64,000 bases of DNA from positions 1 to 64,000 of the forward strand of contig NZ_CDDD01000096.1 in NCBI RefSeq assembly GCF_000820165.1, in the 5' to 3' direction. Shown here one piece after another: positions 27,369 to 36,450 of this stretch. Under the pieces are notes generated by a model. That model was given only the letters and a program-made list of their open reading frames with translations, had not been told where the DNA came from and did no database searches. A program made the position numbers and the translations under genes. This DNA is from Aeromonas taiwanensis. Its GTDB lineage: Bacteria; Pseudomonadota; Gammaproteobacteria; Enterobacterales; Aeromonadaceae. Within the stretch, counting starts at the first letter, position 1; each line of letters opens with the position of its first letter.

Positions 27369-28583
27369 ATGTTGAAGAAACTCTCCATCGCCGTGCTGCT
27401 CGCCCTGGGCACCACCGCAGGCCATGCCGCCGAATTCCTGCTGACCGACTCCCAGCAGGGACTGGACGTGGGGGACTGGAAGATCACCAGCGACAAGCTG
27501 GGGATCAAGAGCCCGACCCCCTTCACCATCGAGAAGAAGCGCCTGCATGGCGGCCGCCAGGAGGGGGTGGATCTGCTCATCGTCGACAACGGCGTCATGA
27601 AGATCACCCTGGTACCGACCCGTGGCATGGGGATCAAGGAGGTCAAGGCGGCCGATCTGCGCCTCGGCTGGGATTCGCCGGTCAAGGAGGTGGTCAACCC
27701 CGCCTTCATCGATCTGGAGAGCCGTGCCGGCCTCGGCTGGCTCGACGGCTTCAACGAGATGCTGGTGCGCTGCGGCTATGAGTGGACGGGTCACCCCGGG
27801 GTGGATGACGACGGCCGCCTCAAGAGCCTGCACGGCCGGGTGCAGAACATACCCGCCTCCGTGGTCAGCGTGACCGTGGACGAGGAGCCCCCCTATGCCA
27901 TCCATGTGCTGGGCCGGGTGGACGAGCGTACCTTCAAGATGAGCGAGCTGGTCACCTGGACCCAGCTCAGCGTAGTGCCGGGCCAGGCGGAGTTTGCCCT
28001 GCAGGACAAGCTGACCAACCACGCGGACTACGAGAACGAGTACCAGATCATCTATCACGGCAACTTCGGTGCTCCTATTCTGGAGGAGGGAGCCAGGGTG
28101 AGCACGCCGGTGAAGCAGATCTCCCCGTTCAACGACTATGCCAAGGCCGGACTCAAGGGCTGGCAAACCTATCTGGGGCCCACCAAGGGCTTCGACGAGA
28201 TGGTGTTCAACCTGGTGCCCTACAGCGACGCCGACGGCAATACTCTGGCGGTGCTGAACAACAAGGCCGGCAACGCCGGGGTGGCGGTGGGCTACAACAC
28301 CAAACAGTTACCTGTGCTGACCCTCTGGAAAAACACCGACACCCGGGCCCAGGGCTATGTGACCGGCATCGAGCCCGGCACCAGCTATGCCTACAGCACC
28401 AAGTACCAGCGCCCGCTGGGGCTGGTACCCAAAATTCAGCCGGGGGAGACCAAGACCTTCGATCTGACCTATCGTCTGCTGCAAAATGCCGACGAGGTGA
28501 AGCAGGCCCTGGCCCGGGTGGAGAAGATCCAGGGCGGTCGGGCCACCGAGCTGCGCGAGCAGCCCCTGGTCAAGTTGCCCTGA
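27369..28583 (+). CDS. exported DUF4432 / aldose-1-epimerase-like protein
   Basis: This 404-residue protein has a clean Sec signal peptide (cleavage after GHAA, about residue 20). The galactose-mutarotase-like DUF4432 fold follows: VPTRGMGIKEV, LHGRVQNIPA, YEWTGHPG and YQIIYHGNFG supply the histidines and acidic residues of the sugar pocket. It probably acts on a sugar or glycoside in the periplasm. GAGGA precedes the ATG. A Cra-like site lies upstream and a terminator downstream; there is no transporter next to it. Confidence 0.85.
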   Translation: MLKKLSIAVLLALGTTAGHAAEFLLTDSQQGLDVGDWKITSDKLGIKSPTPFTIEKKRLHGGRQEGVDLLIVDNGVMKITLVPTRGMGIKEVKAADLRLGWDSPVKEVVNPAFIDLESRAGLGWLDGFNEMLVRCGYEWTGHPGVDDDGRLKSLHGRVQNIPASVVSVTVDEEPPYAIHVLGRVDERTFKMSELVTWTQLSVVPGQAEFALQDKLTNHADYENEYQIIYHGNFGAPILEEGARVSTPVKQISPFNDYAKAGLKGWQTYLGPTKGFDEMVFNLVPYSDADGNTLAVLNNKAGNAGVAVGYNTKQLPVLTLWKNTDTRAQGYVTGIEPGTSYAYSTKYQRPLGLVPKIQPGETKTFDLTYRLLQNADEVKQALARVEKIQGGRATELREQPLVKLP

Positions 28584-28602
28584 GTCGCAGGCAGACAGCC
28601 AC

Positions 28603-28625
28603 AAGCCGCTCCATGAGCGGCTTTT
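28603..28625 (+). terminator. terminator of the DUF4432 gene
   Basis: AAGCCGCTC/GAGCGGCTT with loop CAT is followed by TTTTT. The same hairpin sequence occurs inverted at 29499-29524. Confidence 0.88.
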
Positions 28626-28662
28626 TCATTGTCCTGCCCCTGGGGGCGGGAGCACGGGCTGG

Positions 28663-29394
28663 TCAGCGGGCTTCCGGCTTCATGAGGGAAGGTTGAGGCA
28701 GTCCCGCCAGGCGCCGCAGCTGGGTCAGCAGGTAATCCCGGTAGCACTGCCCGAACAGCTTGCCGGGCTCAAGGGAGGCGAGGATTGTCTTGCGCAGCCG
28801 CTCCCGGTTGCCGGGCAGGCGGCGCACATGGGTGTCGATCCAGACGATGTGGCCGGAAGGGGAGAGCATCAGGTTGCCCAGATGCAGATCCCGGTGGTAG
28901 TAGCCGTGCCTCGCCAGCTGATAGATGTCCCGGGCGAGCCGTTGTAGCAGGGCCAGGCGAGCCGCCTCGTCGGCCTGCTCGAAGTAGTGCTCGCCGGAGC
29001 AGTGTTCCGCCAGGTAGTGCACCGCCAGGAAGGAGGCGTGGGGATTGAGCGGGTTGAGGGCGATGCCGGCCGCCTTGCACTGGACGGTCTGGAGCCCGGC
29101 CTTGCGCAGGCGGCGATTGCTCTGCCACTCGCGCAGGGCGTCGATATGACCGACCAGGCGCTTGCTGAACTGGTCCCGGCACCACCAGCCGAGAGTCCAG
29201 CGCGGGTACTTGTCGGGCACTATCTTGCACAGGCTGTTGCTGGCGGGATGAAGCCAGAACTGGCTGCTGGCGATGCGCTCCAGGCGGCGGGTCTGGTCGG
29301 TCTGCTGCAGCGACCAGTGGTCCAGCTCGAGCTGGTCATGGAGCAGCAGGTAGTAGTGTTTCTTGCCGTGCAGGTCGAGCTTGGTCAGCTTCAT
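28663..29394 (-). CDS. lipopolysaccharide/Kdo kinase family protein (WaaP/InaA-like)
   Basis: This 243-residue protein has a protein-kinase-like fold. The catalytic loop is HRDLHLGNLML and the metal-binding segment is IVWIDTHVRR; an N-lobe lysine lies in NSLCKIVP. Related enzymes phosphorylate Kdo or heptose of the LPS core at the inner membrane. The ATG at 29394 has no good Shine-Dalgarno. Transcription could come from its own promoter or by read-through from the acyl-CoA synthetase gene past the terminator between them. Confidence 0.82.
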   Translation of the reverse strand: MKLTKLDLHGKKHYYLLLHDQLELDHWSLQQTDQTRRLERIASSQFWLHPASNSLCKIVPDKYPRWTLGWWCRDQFSKRLVGHIDALREWQSNRRLRKAGLQTVQCKAAGIALNPLNPHASFLAVHYLAEHCSGEHYFEQADEAARLALLQRLARDIYQLARHGYYHRDLHLGNLMLSPSGHIVWIDTHVRRLPGNRERLRKTILASLEPGKLFGQCYRDYLLTQLRRLAGLPQPSLMKPEAR

Positions 29395-29498
29395 GGGAAT
29401 GGGCGTTGAATGGCGTGATACATCGCTTCCTCGAAGGAGGCTCCTTGTCAGGTGTGCCAATGTGCGGTGTCGTGGCTGACTGGCGCTGAACGAGCAAC

Positions 29499-29524
29499 AA
29501 AAAAGCCGCTCATGGAGCGGCTTT
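29499..29524 (-). terminator. terminator of the acyl-CoA synthetase gene
   Basis: A GCCGCTC/GAGCGGC stem extends by three A-T pairs. On the minus strand it is followed by six Ts, 22 bases past the stop codon of the gene on its right. Confidence 0.88.
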
Positions 29525-29545
29525 GTTGGCGGTGCAGAGGCAGTG

Positions 29546-31336
29546 TCAGACGTGGCTGTACATGGCCTCGATCTCGCGCTGGTACTTGGCTTCGATGATC
29601 TTGCGGCGCAGCTTCATGGTGGGGGTGATCTCCCCGAGCTCCATGGAGAAGGCGCTCGGCAGCAGGGTGAACTTCTTCACCTGCTCGAACTTGGCCAGCT
29701 CCTTCTGCAGATCCTGGATGCGGGCCTCGAAGAACTCCATCACCCTGGAGTGGCGCAGCAGCTCGGTCTTGCACTGGTATTGCAGATTGATGGAGCGAGC
29801 GTACTCCTCCAGCGATTCGAAACAGGGCACGATGAGCGCCGACACGAAGTGGCGGGCATCGGCGACGATGGCGATCTGTTCGATGAAGCGATCCTTGCCC
29901 AGCGTCCCTTCCACCAGCTGGGGGGCCACGTACTTGCCGTTGGAGGTCTTCATCAGCTCCTTGAGGCGCTCGGTGAAGTAGATGTTGCCCTGGCCGTCCA
30001 GCTCGCCGGCATCGCCGGTGCGCAGGAAGCCGTCCTCGGTCATCACCTCGGCAGTGGCTTGCGGCTTGTTGTAGTAGCCGCGCATCACGGTCGGGGAGCG
30101 CACCAGCAGTTCGTTGTTCTCACCGAGTTTCACCTCGATGCCGCCGAGGGCCGTACCGATGGAGCCCAGCTTGAACCGGGTGTCCTCGTAGCAGCAGACG
30201 GTGGCGGTGGTTTCTGTCATGCCATAGCCGTACTTGAGGTTGAGCCCCATGGCCTGGAAGAAGAGGTTCACCTCGTCGGCGAGGCGGGCGCCGGCCACCG
30301 GCAGGAAGCGGGTGCGGCCGCCGAAGCGGGCGCGCAGCTTGCGAAATACCAGGCGCTCGGCGAGCCAGAGCTGGCCGTAGAGCAGGGGGGAGGCAGTCTT
30401 GCCCGCCTGGCGGGTGGCGACCATCTGCTTGCCGACCCGGGTGGCCCAGCCGAACAGGGCGCGGCGCAGGGGCGGTGCCTCGGCGACCTTCGCCTGGATC
30501 ATGGCATAGGCCTTCTCGTAGAGGCGGGGGACGGCGCACATCACGGTGGGTTTCACCTCGCCGATCACCTCCATCACCTTCTGCGGGTCGCGGATGTAGA
30601 CGTTCTCGGCGCCGCAGTAGAGCACGTAGTAGGTCCAGGCGCGCTCGAACACATGGCTGAGCGGCAGCATGCAGAGGGACACGTCCTGTTCATTCAGGTC
30701 GAGGCGGCGATCGTGCATCTCGAAGCAGGCGGCCATGTTGGCGAAATCGAGCATGACCCCCTTGGGCTCGCCCGTGGTGCCCGAGGTGTAGATCAGGGTC
30801 AGCAGATCGTCCATCCGGTACTTCTGCTCCCGCTCCTGACGCACCAGCTCGCTGGGCTGATGGTTGCCGGAGACGAGGAAGGTCTGGAAATGGCTGGCCG
30901 CCGCGCAGCCGCGCAGATCGACGGTGCCGTCCAGGGCGACGATCTGGGCGATCTCGCCCGCTTGCAGCAGACTCAGCGCCTGATCGAACTGGGGCTGTTC
31001 CCCCACGAACAGCACCTTGATGCCGGCGTCCTTGACGATGTAGCGCAGCTGATCCTGGGTGCTGGTGGGGTAGATGGGCACGCTGACGCCGCGGGCGGCC
31101 AGGATGCCGAGATCGGCCTGGGTCCACTCCGGCATGTTGCGGGCGTAGATGCCGACCATCTCGCCGGACTGGTGGCCGGCGCGGATCAGCCCCTGGGCGC
31201 AGTAATCCATGGCCTGGCCCAGGGTTCGCCAGCCGATGGCGCGCCATTGACCATCCTGCTGGACGCGCAAGGCTGCCTTGTTGCCAAGGCGCGCAATACG
31301 CTCGCGCATCACTCTAACCAGATGAAACTGCGACAT
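29546..31336 (-). CDS. long-chain acyl-CoA synthetase (AMP-dependent, FAA1 type)
   Basis: This enzyme activates fatty acids with ATP and CoA. The 596-residue protein has the P-loop YTSGTTGEPKGV, LPLSHVFERAW, YGMTETTATVCC and GYYNKPQATAEV, then LRTGDAG with the C-terminal domain ending TMKLRRK. It is of the eukaryote-like COG1022 type rather than E. coli FadD. Of two in-frame ATGs, 31336 has GAGG about eight bases upstream, while 31345 directly abuts it, so 31336 is chosen. It is monocistronic. Confidence 0.93.
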   Translation of the reverse strand: MSQFHLVRVMRERIARLGNKAALRVQQDGQWRAIGWRTLGQAMDYCAQGLIRAGHQSGEMVGIYARNMPEWTQADLGILAARGVSVPIYPTSTQDQLRYIVKDAGIKVLFVGEQPQFDQALSLLQAGEIAQIVALDGTVDLRGCAAASHFQTFLVSGNHQPSELVRQEREQKYRMDDLLTLIYTSGTTGEPKGVMLDFANMAACFEMHDRRLDLNEQDVSLCMLPLSHVFERAWTYYVLYCGAENVYIRDPQKVMEVIGEVKPTVMCAVPRLYEKAYAMIQAKVAEAPPLRRALFGWATRVGKQMVATRQAGKTASPLLYGQLWLAERLVFRKLRARFGGRTRFLPVAGARLADEVNLFFQAMGLNLKYGYGMTETTATVCCYEDTRFKLGSIGTALGGIEVKLGENNELLVRSPTVMRGYYNKPQATAEVMTEDGFLRTGDAGELDGQGNIYFTERLKELMKTSNGKYVAPQLVEGTLGKDRFIEQIAIVADARHFVSALIVPCFESLEEYARSINLQYQCKTELLRHSRVMEFFEARIQDLQKELAKFEQVKKFTLLPSAFSMELGEITPTMKLRRKIIEAKYQREIEAMYSHV

Positions 31337-31516
31337 CTCACTCATCCTCAAGTAACAGTTGTGCGCCCGCAGGGGCACTGAAAACGGGGCTGGAGTTTAA
31401 ACTCTACTATTACAGCTTACAAGTGTTCGCCATTTGTTCTGGATCACAAAGTCGTCAATCTGGGGAGAGTGAGGCATGATGAAGGCAGGGAGCGGATTCA
31501 TTCAGGGAGTCGAGCC

Positions 31517-32059
31517 ATGAACATCGGGATCAAGAGTCTGTTCACCGGAGCCTTGCTGCTCCTGGCCGGGGCCGGCGCGCTCTGGTTTGCGCTGGGTGGG
31601 GGAGATGGGCAGGAGAATCCCTGGCTGAATGGGGCCGAGGGATACGAGCAGGCGCAGCGCCTGGCCCTGAGCGAGGGCTATCCCCTGCTCTATGTGATCG
31701 AACGCGCCAAGTGTCGGCGCTGCAAGGCGCTCGACAAGCTGTTGTGGCGCGCCCCCGAGATGCAGTCCGCCCTGGCGGGGCTGGCCAAGGTGCGGCTCAA
31801 TCCGGAGGCGGGGGATGGCAGCGAACATATCCTGCGCCGCTTCCCCAGGGTGGCGACGGCCCCGGGCATCTATGTCCAGCGCCCCGGGGAGCCCCTGCGC
31901 CCCGTCAAGATAGCGGTGGATCTGGAACAGATCTGGATGCCGGGTGTCACCTATGGTCGCGGCTTCTTCATGCCGCTCTCTGAACCCGCCTTCGACGCCG
32001 TGATGAGGGTGACCCTCAGCCTGGAGGATCCCTCCATCGACAATGCGCCTCTGCCCTGA
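31517..32059 (+). CDS. membrane-anchored thioredoxin-like protein
   Basis: This 180-residue protein has an N-terminal hydrophobic anchor (residues 8-27). The thioredoxin-like domain carries the redox motif C66-R-R-C69 in YVIERAKCRRCKALDKLLW. VATAPGIYV may supply a cis-proline region, although the canonical Thr/Val-cis-Pro is not certain. It should act in the periplasm. GGGAG lies eight bases before the ATG. It stands alone, with no dsb or cytochrome-maturation gene nearby. Confidence 0.72.
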   Translation: MNIGIKSLFTGALLLLAGAGALWFALGGGDGQENPWLNGAEGYEQAQRLALSEGYPLLYVIERAKCRRCKALDKLLWRAPEMQSALAGLAKVRLNPEAGDGSEHILRRFPRVATAPGIYVQRPGEPLRPVKIAVDLEQIWMPGVTYGRGFFMPLSEPAFDAVMRVTLSLEDPSIDNAPLP

Positions 32060-32119
32060 TGGGGGCGGATAACGGGATCCGGCCATGAACAGTGGCCGAA
32101 ACCCTGAGATGCCGCGCTC

Positions 32120-32581
32120 TTAACCGAAGTCGAACAGGCGGGACATCAGCACGGCATCTTCCCGATCCTGGCCGGTGCCGTAGTAGTCGGCGCGGCGGCA
32201 ATACTCGGCAAACCCCTCGCTCTCGTAGAGGTTGATGGCGGTCTGGTTGCCGGCCCTGACCTCGAGGAACCAGGCCTCGGCCTTGCCGGCCTTGCTGCGG
32301 GCCAGGTACTCCCGAAGCAGCGCCCGGCCGAGCCCCTTGCCCTGGAAGTCGGGGTGCACGCAGATGTTCATCAGGGAGCTGTCCCCCGCCACCAGATCCG
32401 AGATATAGAAACCGGCGGGGCGGTTGCCCACCAGCATCAGGCCGTTGAGATAGCGGGGCCCGAAGCAGGAGAGCAGGTTGGCCTGGCTCCAGGGCTCCCG
32501 ATGGGCGGCCTGCTCTATGGGGTAGATGGCCTCGAAATCGGATTCGAGCAGGGGGCGAAAGCTGGGTGAGAGGTCAGACAT
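32120..32581 (-). CDS. rimI: ribosomal protein S18 alanine N-acetyltransferase RimI
   Basis: This GNAT enzyme of 153 residues shows the acetyl-CoA loop VHPDFQGKGLGRALL near residues 70-85 and C-terminal LEVRAGNQTAINLYESEGF, typical of RimI. It acetylates the N-terminal alanine of S18. CGGAG lies six bases before the ATG at 32581. It is downstream of holD on the same strand, the order also found in enterobacteria. Confidence 0.92.
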   Translation of the reverse strand: MSDLSPSFRPLLESDFEAIYPIEQAAHREPWSQANLLSCFGPRYLNGLMLVGNRPAGFYISDLVAGDSSLMNICVHPDFQGKGLGRALLREYLARSKAGKAEAWFLEVRAGNQTAINLYESEGFAEYCRRADYYGTGQDREDAVLMSRLFDFG

Positions 32582-32656
32582 GGTTACTCCGGGCGGGATT
32601 CGGACTTGCGAGGGATACCATGGCCGTGCCATGGTCGTTGCGTCAGGGGGCCCGGT

Positions 32657-33088
32657 TCAACCGGGCTGGCGATGCCGGCACTGCTGCCATAGGGCGCGCT
32701 TGTGCGCCGCGTCCGGGGCGAGCGGGCAGATCAGGGCGTCGGGCCAGCGGGCATCCGGCGCAGTGAGCCAGATCAGGGGAGGCGTCGTCCCCTCGGGCAG
32801 CGCGGGGATACTGGTCAGCAGGGAGACTTCGTCCGTGCCAAGACCCAGCCAGCGGCAGATATCTCCGAGCAGGGGCGGGGCGGGCAGGGCGTCGGCCTGC
32901 AGCCAGAGCCTGCCGGGGGGCAGCGCGGCCGCCACCGGCGGATGCCCGGTCTCTGCCTGCGTCGGCTCGGTTTCCTGCATCGGATCCGGCGTCTGGCCCG
33001 GCAGGGCCTGGCCTCTCAGCTGCCAGACGGCGATGCCCATACGGGCCAGGATGCGCTGGCGCAGCGGGTCCAGCAGGGGATCTTGCAT
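32657..33088 (-). CDS. holD: DNA polymerase III psi subunit HolD
   Basis: This 143-residue protein belongs to the clamp-loader accessory pair chi-psi, linking the gamma complex to SSB-bound DNA. The N-terminal segment RQRILARMGIAVWQLR matches the part that contacts the clamp loader. The central region is Pro-rich and variable, as usual. The assignment is strengthened by the adjacent rimI on the same strand. The RBS is weak. Confidence 0.87.
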   Translation of the reverse strand: MQDPLLDPLRQRILARMGIAVWQLRGQALPGQTPDPMQETEPTQAETGHPPVAAALPPGRLWLQADALPAPPLLGDICRWLGLGTDEVSLLTSIPALPEGTTPPLIWLTAPDARWPDALICPLAPDAAHKRALWQQCRHRQPG

Positions 33089-33302
33089 GACGAAGGCTCA
33101 CTCTTGATCTGCATTGGGGTAAATTCTGATGCGCAGAGTACACTCTCGCGGGTTTTGCTGCACCCCGGACGTTGCCTTTTCGCCTCGCGGCGATGGTGGG
33201 TGAACGCCGGCCGGGGGCAGAGATGACAGACAATGACGACGGGACGGGGCCAGAGGCCGGACCCCGAATCCCTATGACCATACCAGCTTCGGAACTGTGC
33301 CT

Positions 33303-34910
33303 ATGCCGCCTTTAGCCCAGAATACTGTTCGTGCCACCCCCATCCATGAGCGTCTGCCCAGATTGCTGGCCGCCCTCGGAGAGGGGTTGTACGAGCGCCA
33401 GGATGCCCTGCGGCTCGGCCTCCTGGCGGCCCTGTGTGGCGAGAGCGTCTTCCTGCTGGGCCCCCCCGGCATCGCCAAGAGCCTGATCGCGCGGCGTCTC
33501 AAGCTGGCCTTCCAGGATGCCCGCCACTTCGAATACCTGATGACCCGCTTCAGCACGCCGGAGGAGGTGTTCGGCCCCCTCTCCATCCAGGCACTCAAGG
33601 AGGACGGCAAGTACCTGAGACTGACCAGCGGCTACCTGCCGGAGGCCGAGGTGGTCTTCCTCGACGAGATCTGGAAGGCGGGCCCGGCCATCCTCAACAC
33701 CCTGCTCACCGCCATCAACGAGCGACAGTTTCGCAACGGCGACAGCCAGCATCCCATCCCCATGCGGCTGCTGGTCACCGCCTCCAACGAGCTGCCCGCC
33801 CCGGACAGCGGGCTGGAGGCGCTCTATGACCGCATGCTGGTACGGGTCTGGATGGACAGGGTACAGGAGAAATCCAATTTCCAGGCCATGCTGGCGAGCG
33901 ATGGCCAGTCCCATCAGAACCTGATCCCGGCGGTGCAGATCCGCGGGGAGGAGTACGACGCCTGGCAGGAGGAGATAGAGCAGGTGCGCCTGCCGGACGC
34001 CTGCTTCGAGCTCATCTACCAGCTGCGCCAGCAGCTCGACAGCCAGCTCGGGCACGGCTGCTATGTCTCGGATCGGCGCTGGAAGAAGGCCGTGCGGCTC
34101 ATCAAGGCGAGCGCCTTCTTCAATGGTCGCGACGAGGTGGCGCCGCTGGATCTGCTGCTGTTCAAGGATTGCCTGTGGCACGACGAGGCGTCCCGCACGT
34201 CGCTGCTGGAGATGATCGGCGAGTTTTCCCGCCTCTACGGCTATCAGCAGCTGGCGCTGACCCGGGAGCTGCTCTCCTTGCGCGAGGCGTTCAAGCAGTT
34301 GCAGGGGGCCGTCGCCCAGCGCATCGGCTGCAAGGCGGTCAAGCGCAAGCAGTGGTTCGGCCGTCGTGCCCGCGGCACCGAGCTGCCGCTGGCCAACGCC
34401 AGGCCGTTCGGCAAGCTGGTGCATTTCCAGCTGCTCACCCCGGCGCCCCTGGATGGCAGCGACCCGGAGCGCCTCACCGGCACCCTCACCTTCGATCGCG
34501 CCCTGCTCTCCCACTGGCACCCCACCGGGGAGGCGCTGGTGGGCTGGCCGCTTGGCAACCCCAAGGAGGGGCACTACGAGCTGGTGCTGGACGAGCAGCT
34601 GCGGCTGCACGTGCTGGACATCCAGCGCCAGCCCGTGCCCCTGATGCTGGTGGAGCGGACCCCCATCCCCGAGGTGGTGATGAGCCCCTGGCTGGCGGAA
34701 CTGGGGGAGCTGGCGAGCCGGGTGAACCGGGTGCAGCAGAGCCTCAAGGGGCAGCGGAACCTGTTCGAGCGCCACCAGCCCCACCTGTTCGTGGGGGAGC
34801 ACTGGCTGCGGCAGGTGGAGGACAGCTTCTTCGTGCTGAACCGGGATCTGGAGCGCCTGGGGGCCGAGTTGCAGCAGTGGCGGGATCGCCTGCCGGGTCT
34901 CGACGGGTGA
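33303..34910 (+). CDS. ravA: MoxR-family AAA+ ATPase RavA
   Basis: This 535-residue protein has Walker A GPPGIAKS (K59), Walker B VVFLDE (D121/E122) and a sensor segment LLVTASNELP. A long C-terminal part matches the triple-helical and LARA-like region of RavA. It forms hexamers; in E. coli it binds LdcI and, with ViaA, interacts with respiratory and Fe-S systems. The ATG at 33303 with GGAA eight bases before is preferred over GTG at 33297. viaA follows after 85 bases. Confidence 0.93.
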   Translation: MPPLAQNTVRATPIHERLPRLLAALGEGLYERQDALRLGLLAALCGESVFLLGPPGIAKSLIARRLKLAFQDARHFEYLMTRFSTPEEVFGPLSIQALKEDGKYLRLTSGYLPEAEVVFLDEIWKAGPAILNTLLTAINERQFRNGDSQHPIPMRLLVTASNELPAPDSGLEALYDRMLVRVWMDRVQEKSNFQAMLASDGQSHQNLIPAVQIRGEEYDAWQEEIEQVRLPDACFELIYQLRQQLDSQLGHGCYVSDRRWKKAVRLIKASAFFNGRDEVAPLDLLLFKDCLWHDEASRTSLLEMIGEFSRLYGYQQLALTRELLSLREAFKQLQGAVAQRIGCKAVKRKQWFGRRARGTELPLANARPFGKLVHFQLLTPAPLDGSDPERLTGTLTFDRALLSHWHPTGEALVGWPLGNPKEGHYELVLDEQLRLHVLDIQRQPVPLMLVERTPIPEVVMSPWLAELGELASRVNRVQQSLKGQRNLFERHQPHLFVGEHWLRQVEDSFFVLNRDLERLGAELQQWRDRLPGLDG

Positions 34911-34995
34911 GATGCCTGTCGCCGATGGCCCGGACCGGGATGCCGCAAGTTGAGCGGCCCGGCGACGCCGCGCGCCACCTGAACGGGAGGTGCGG

Positions 34996-36450
34996 ATGCT
35001 GGAGATAGGCATGATGGATCTGGGGCTCCTCATGGGAGAGGGGGAGCTGGCGGGAGAGATGGCGCTCTTGCTTGCCTCCAGCCCCAAGATATCCGAGTTT
35101 CTCAAGCGCTCGCCCCTGCAGGGCAAGCTGCTGAAGAAGCGGATCCAGCGCTGGAGCGAGCAGCTCGGTGAGGAGATGCGCCACAAGCCGGTGCCGGTGG
35201 CCCTGGAGCGAGAGTACCTGCTCTATCAGGCGCATCGCCAGTTGCCCCTGCCGGAGCTGGTGGGGCGGCTGCCGACCCTGCTGGAGGCCCTGGAGCAGCA
35301 CAGCCCCTTCGCCGGGGACGCCCGCAGCCTGGTGCGCCAGATAATGGCCCAGCCCACCGAGAGCCTGCGCCAGCTCTTCATCGAGAAGTGGCGCGCCAGC
35401 CTGGTGGGCAGCCTGCTGCAGTTGCAGCAGCAGATCGCCGAGGCAGAGCGGGAGAAGCAGCGCCAGGAGATAGAGGATCAGCTGCTGGCGAACCGGACCC
35501 TGGCCGATGCCCTGGATCCTCACCAGATCTCGGCGGGCGGCCTCTGGGATCTGGCCCAGGGCAGCTGGCACAAGCGCAGCCTGGTGCTGGTGAAACAGTA
35601 CGCCCGCATGTTGCAGCAGGAGCCCCTGCTGGCGGAGATCGCCGCCCTGCTGGGGCGCAGCGAGCGGGAGCAGCGCAGCGAGGACAGGACGCAGCCGCCG
35701 ATCCCCGTCCATGAGCTGGAGGAGGTGCAAAGCGACGACGTGCCTGACGATCTGGTGGGGGTGCACCCGGCCAGCGATCTGATGCGGTTGCTGCCGAGCG
35801 AGGCGGTGATGCTGGCGCTGCCGGAGCTGGAGCTGGAGTTCTATCGCCGCTATCTGGAGCGGCGCCTGCTGAGCTACCAGTCCAGGGGCACCCTGCCGCG
35901 GCAGCGCCTGATGCTGCGCTCCCCCGAGCAGGGGGGGCAGGAGGTGCAGCCCCGCGGCCCCTTCATCGTCTGCGTCGATACCTCGGGCTCCATGGGGGGT
36001 TACCCCGAGGAGTGCGCCAAGGCGCTGTTCCTGGCGCTGCTCAAGGTGGCGATGGACGAGAAGCGCGGCTGCTATCTGATGCTCTTCTCCACCGAGGTGG
36101 CGACCCTGGAGATCACCGCCGACACCGGGTTGGAGAAGGCGGAGCGCTTCCTCTCCATGAGTTTCCACGGCGGCACCGATCTGGTGCCTTGCCTCGAGCA
36201 GGCGCTGATCCAGCTGGAGCAGCCGACCTTTGCCAAGGCCGATGTGCTGGTGGTCTCCGACTTCATCGCCCAGAGCCTGCCCCACGACCTGCTGGCGCGG
36301 ATGAACCAGCGGCGGGCGCAGCAGACCCGCTTCCACGCCGTGGCCATGTCCCGCCACGCCAAGGCGGCCATCCTGCGGGTGTTCGACAACAGCTGGCTAC
36401 TCGACTGCGGCCTGCGCGGTCGCCTGCTGCGCCGCTGGCAGCGCAGCTGA
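34996..36450 (+). CDS. viaA: VWA-domain protein ViaA, RavA partner
   Basis: This 484-residue protein is almost exactly the E. coli length. The N-terminal helical domain is rich in Gln/Glu, and the C-terminal von Willebrand A domain has a MIDAS motif DTSGSMGG starting at D328. ViaA stimulates the RavA ATPase. GGGAGG sits five bases before the ATG at 34996; a GTG at 34990 overlaps it. The last 54 bases overlap the 3' end of the convergent EamA gene. Confidence 0.94.
   Translation: MLEIGMMDLGLLMGEGELAGEMALLLASSPKISEFLKRSPLQGKLLKKRIQRWSEQLGEEMRHKPVPVALEREYLLYQAHRQLPLPELVGRLPTLLEALEQHSPFAGDARSLVRQIMAQPTESLRQLFIEKWRASLVGSLLQLQQQIAEAEREKQRQEIEDQLLANRTLADALDPHQISAGGLWDLAQGSWHKRSLVLVKQYARMLQQEPLLAEIAALLGRSEREQRSEDRTQPPIPVHELEEVQSDDVPDDLVGVHPASDLMRLLPSEAVMLALPELELEFYRRYLERRLLSYQSRGTLPRQRLMLRSPEQGGQEVQPRGPFIVCVDTSGSMGGYPEECAKALFLALLKVAMDEKRGCYLMLFSTEVATLEITADTGLEKAERFLSMSFHGGTDLVPCLEQALIQLEQPTFAKADVLVVSDFIAQSLPHDLLARMNQRRAQQTRFHAVAMSRHAKAAILRVFDNSWLLDCGLRGRLLRRWQRS

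Noticed and set aside
29543..31381. Plus-strand 612-codon frame opposite the acyl-CoA synthetase gene
   Set aside because: The minus-strand frame carries every adenylate-forming motif and an RBS; the plus frame has none.
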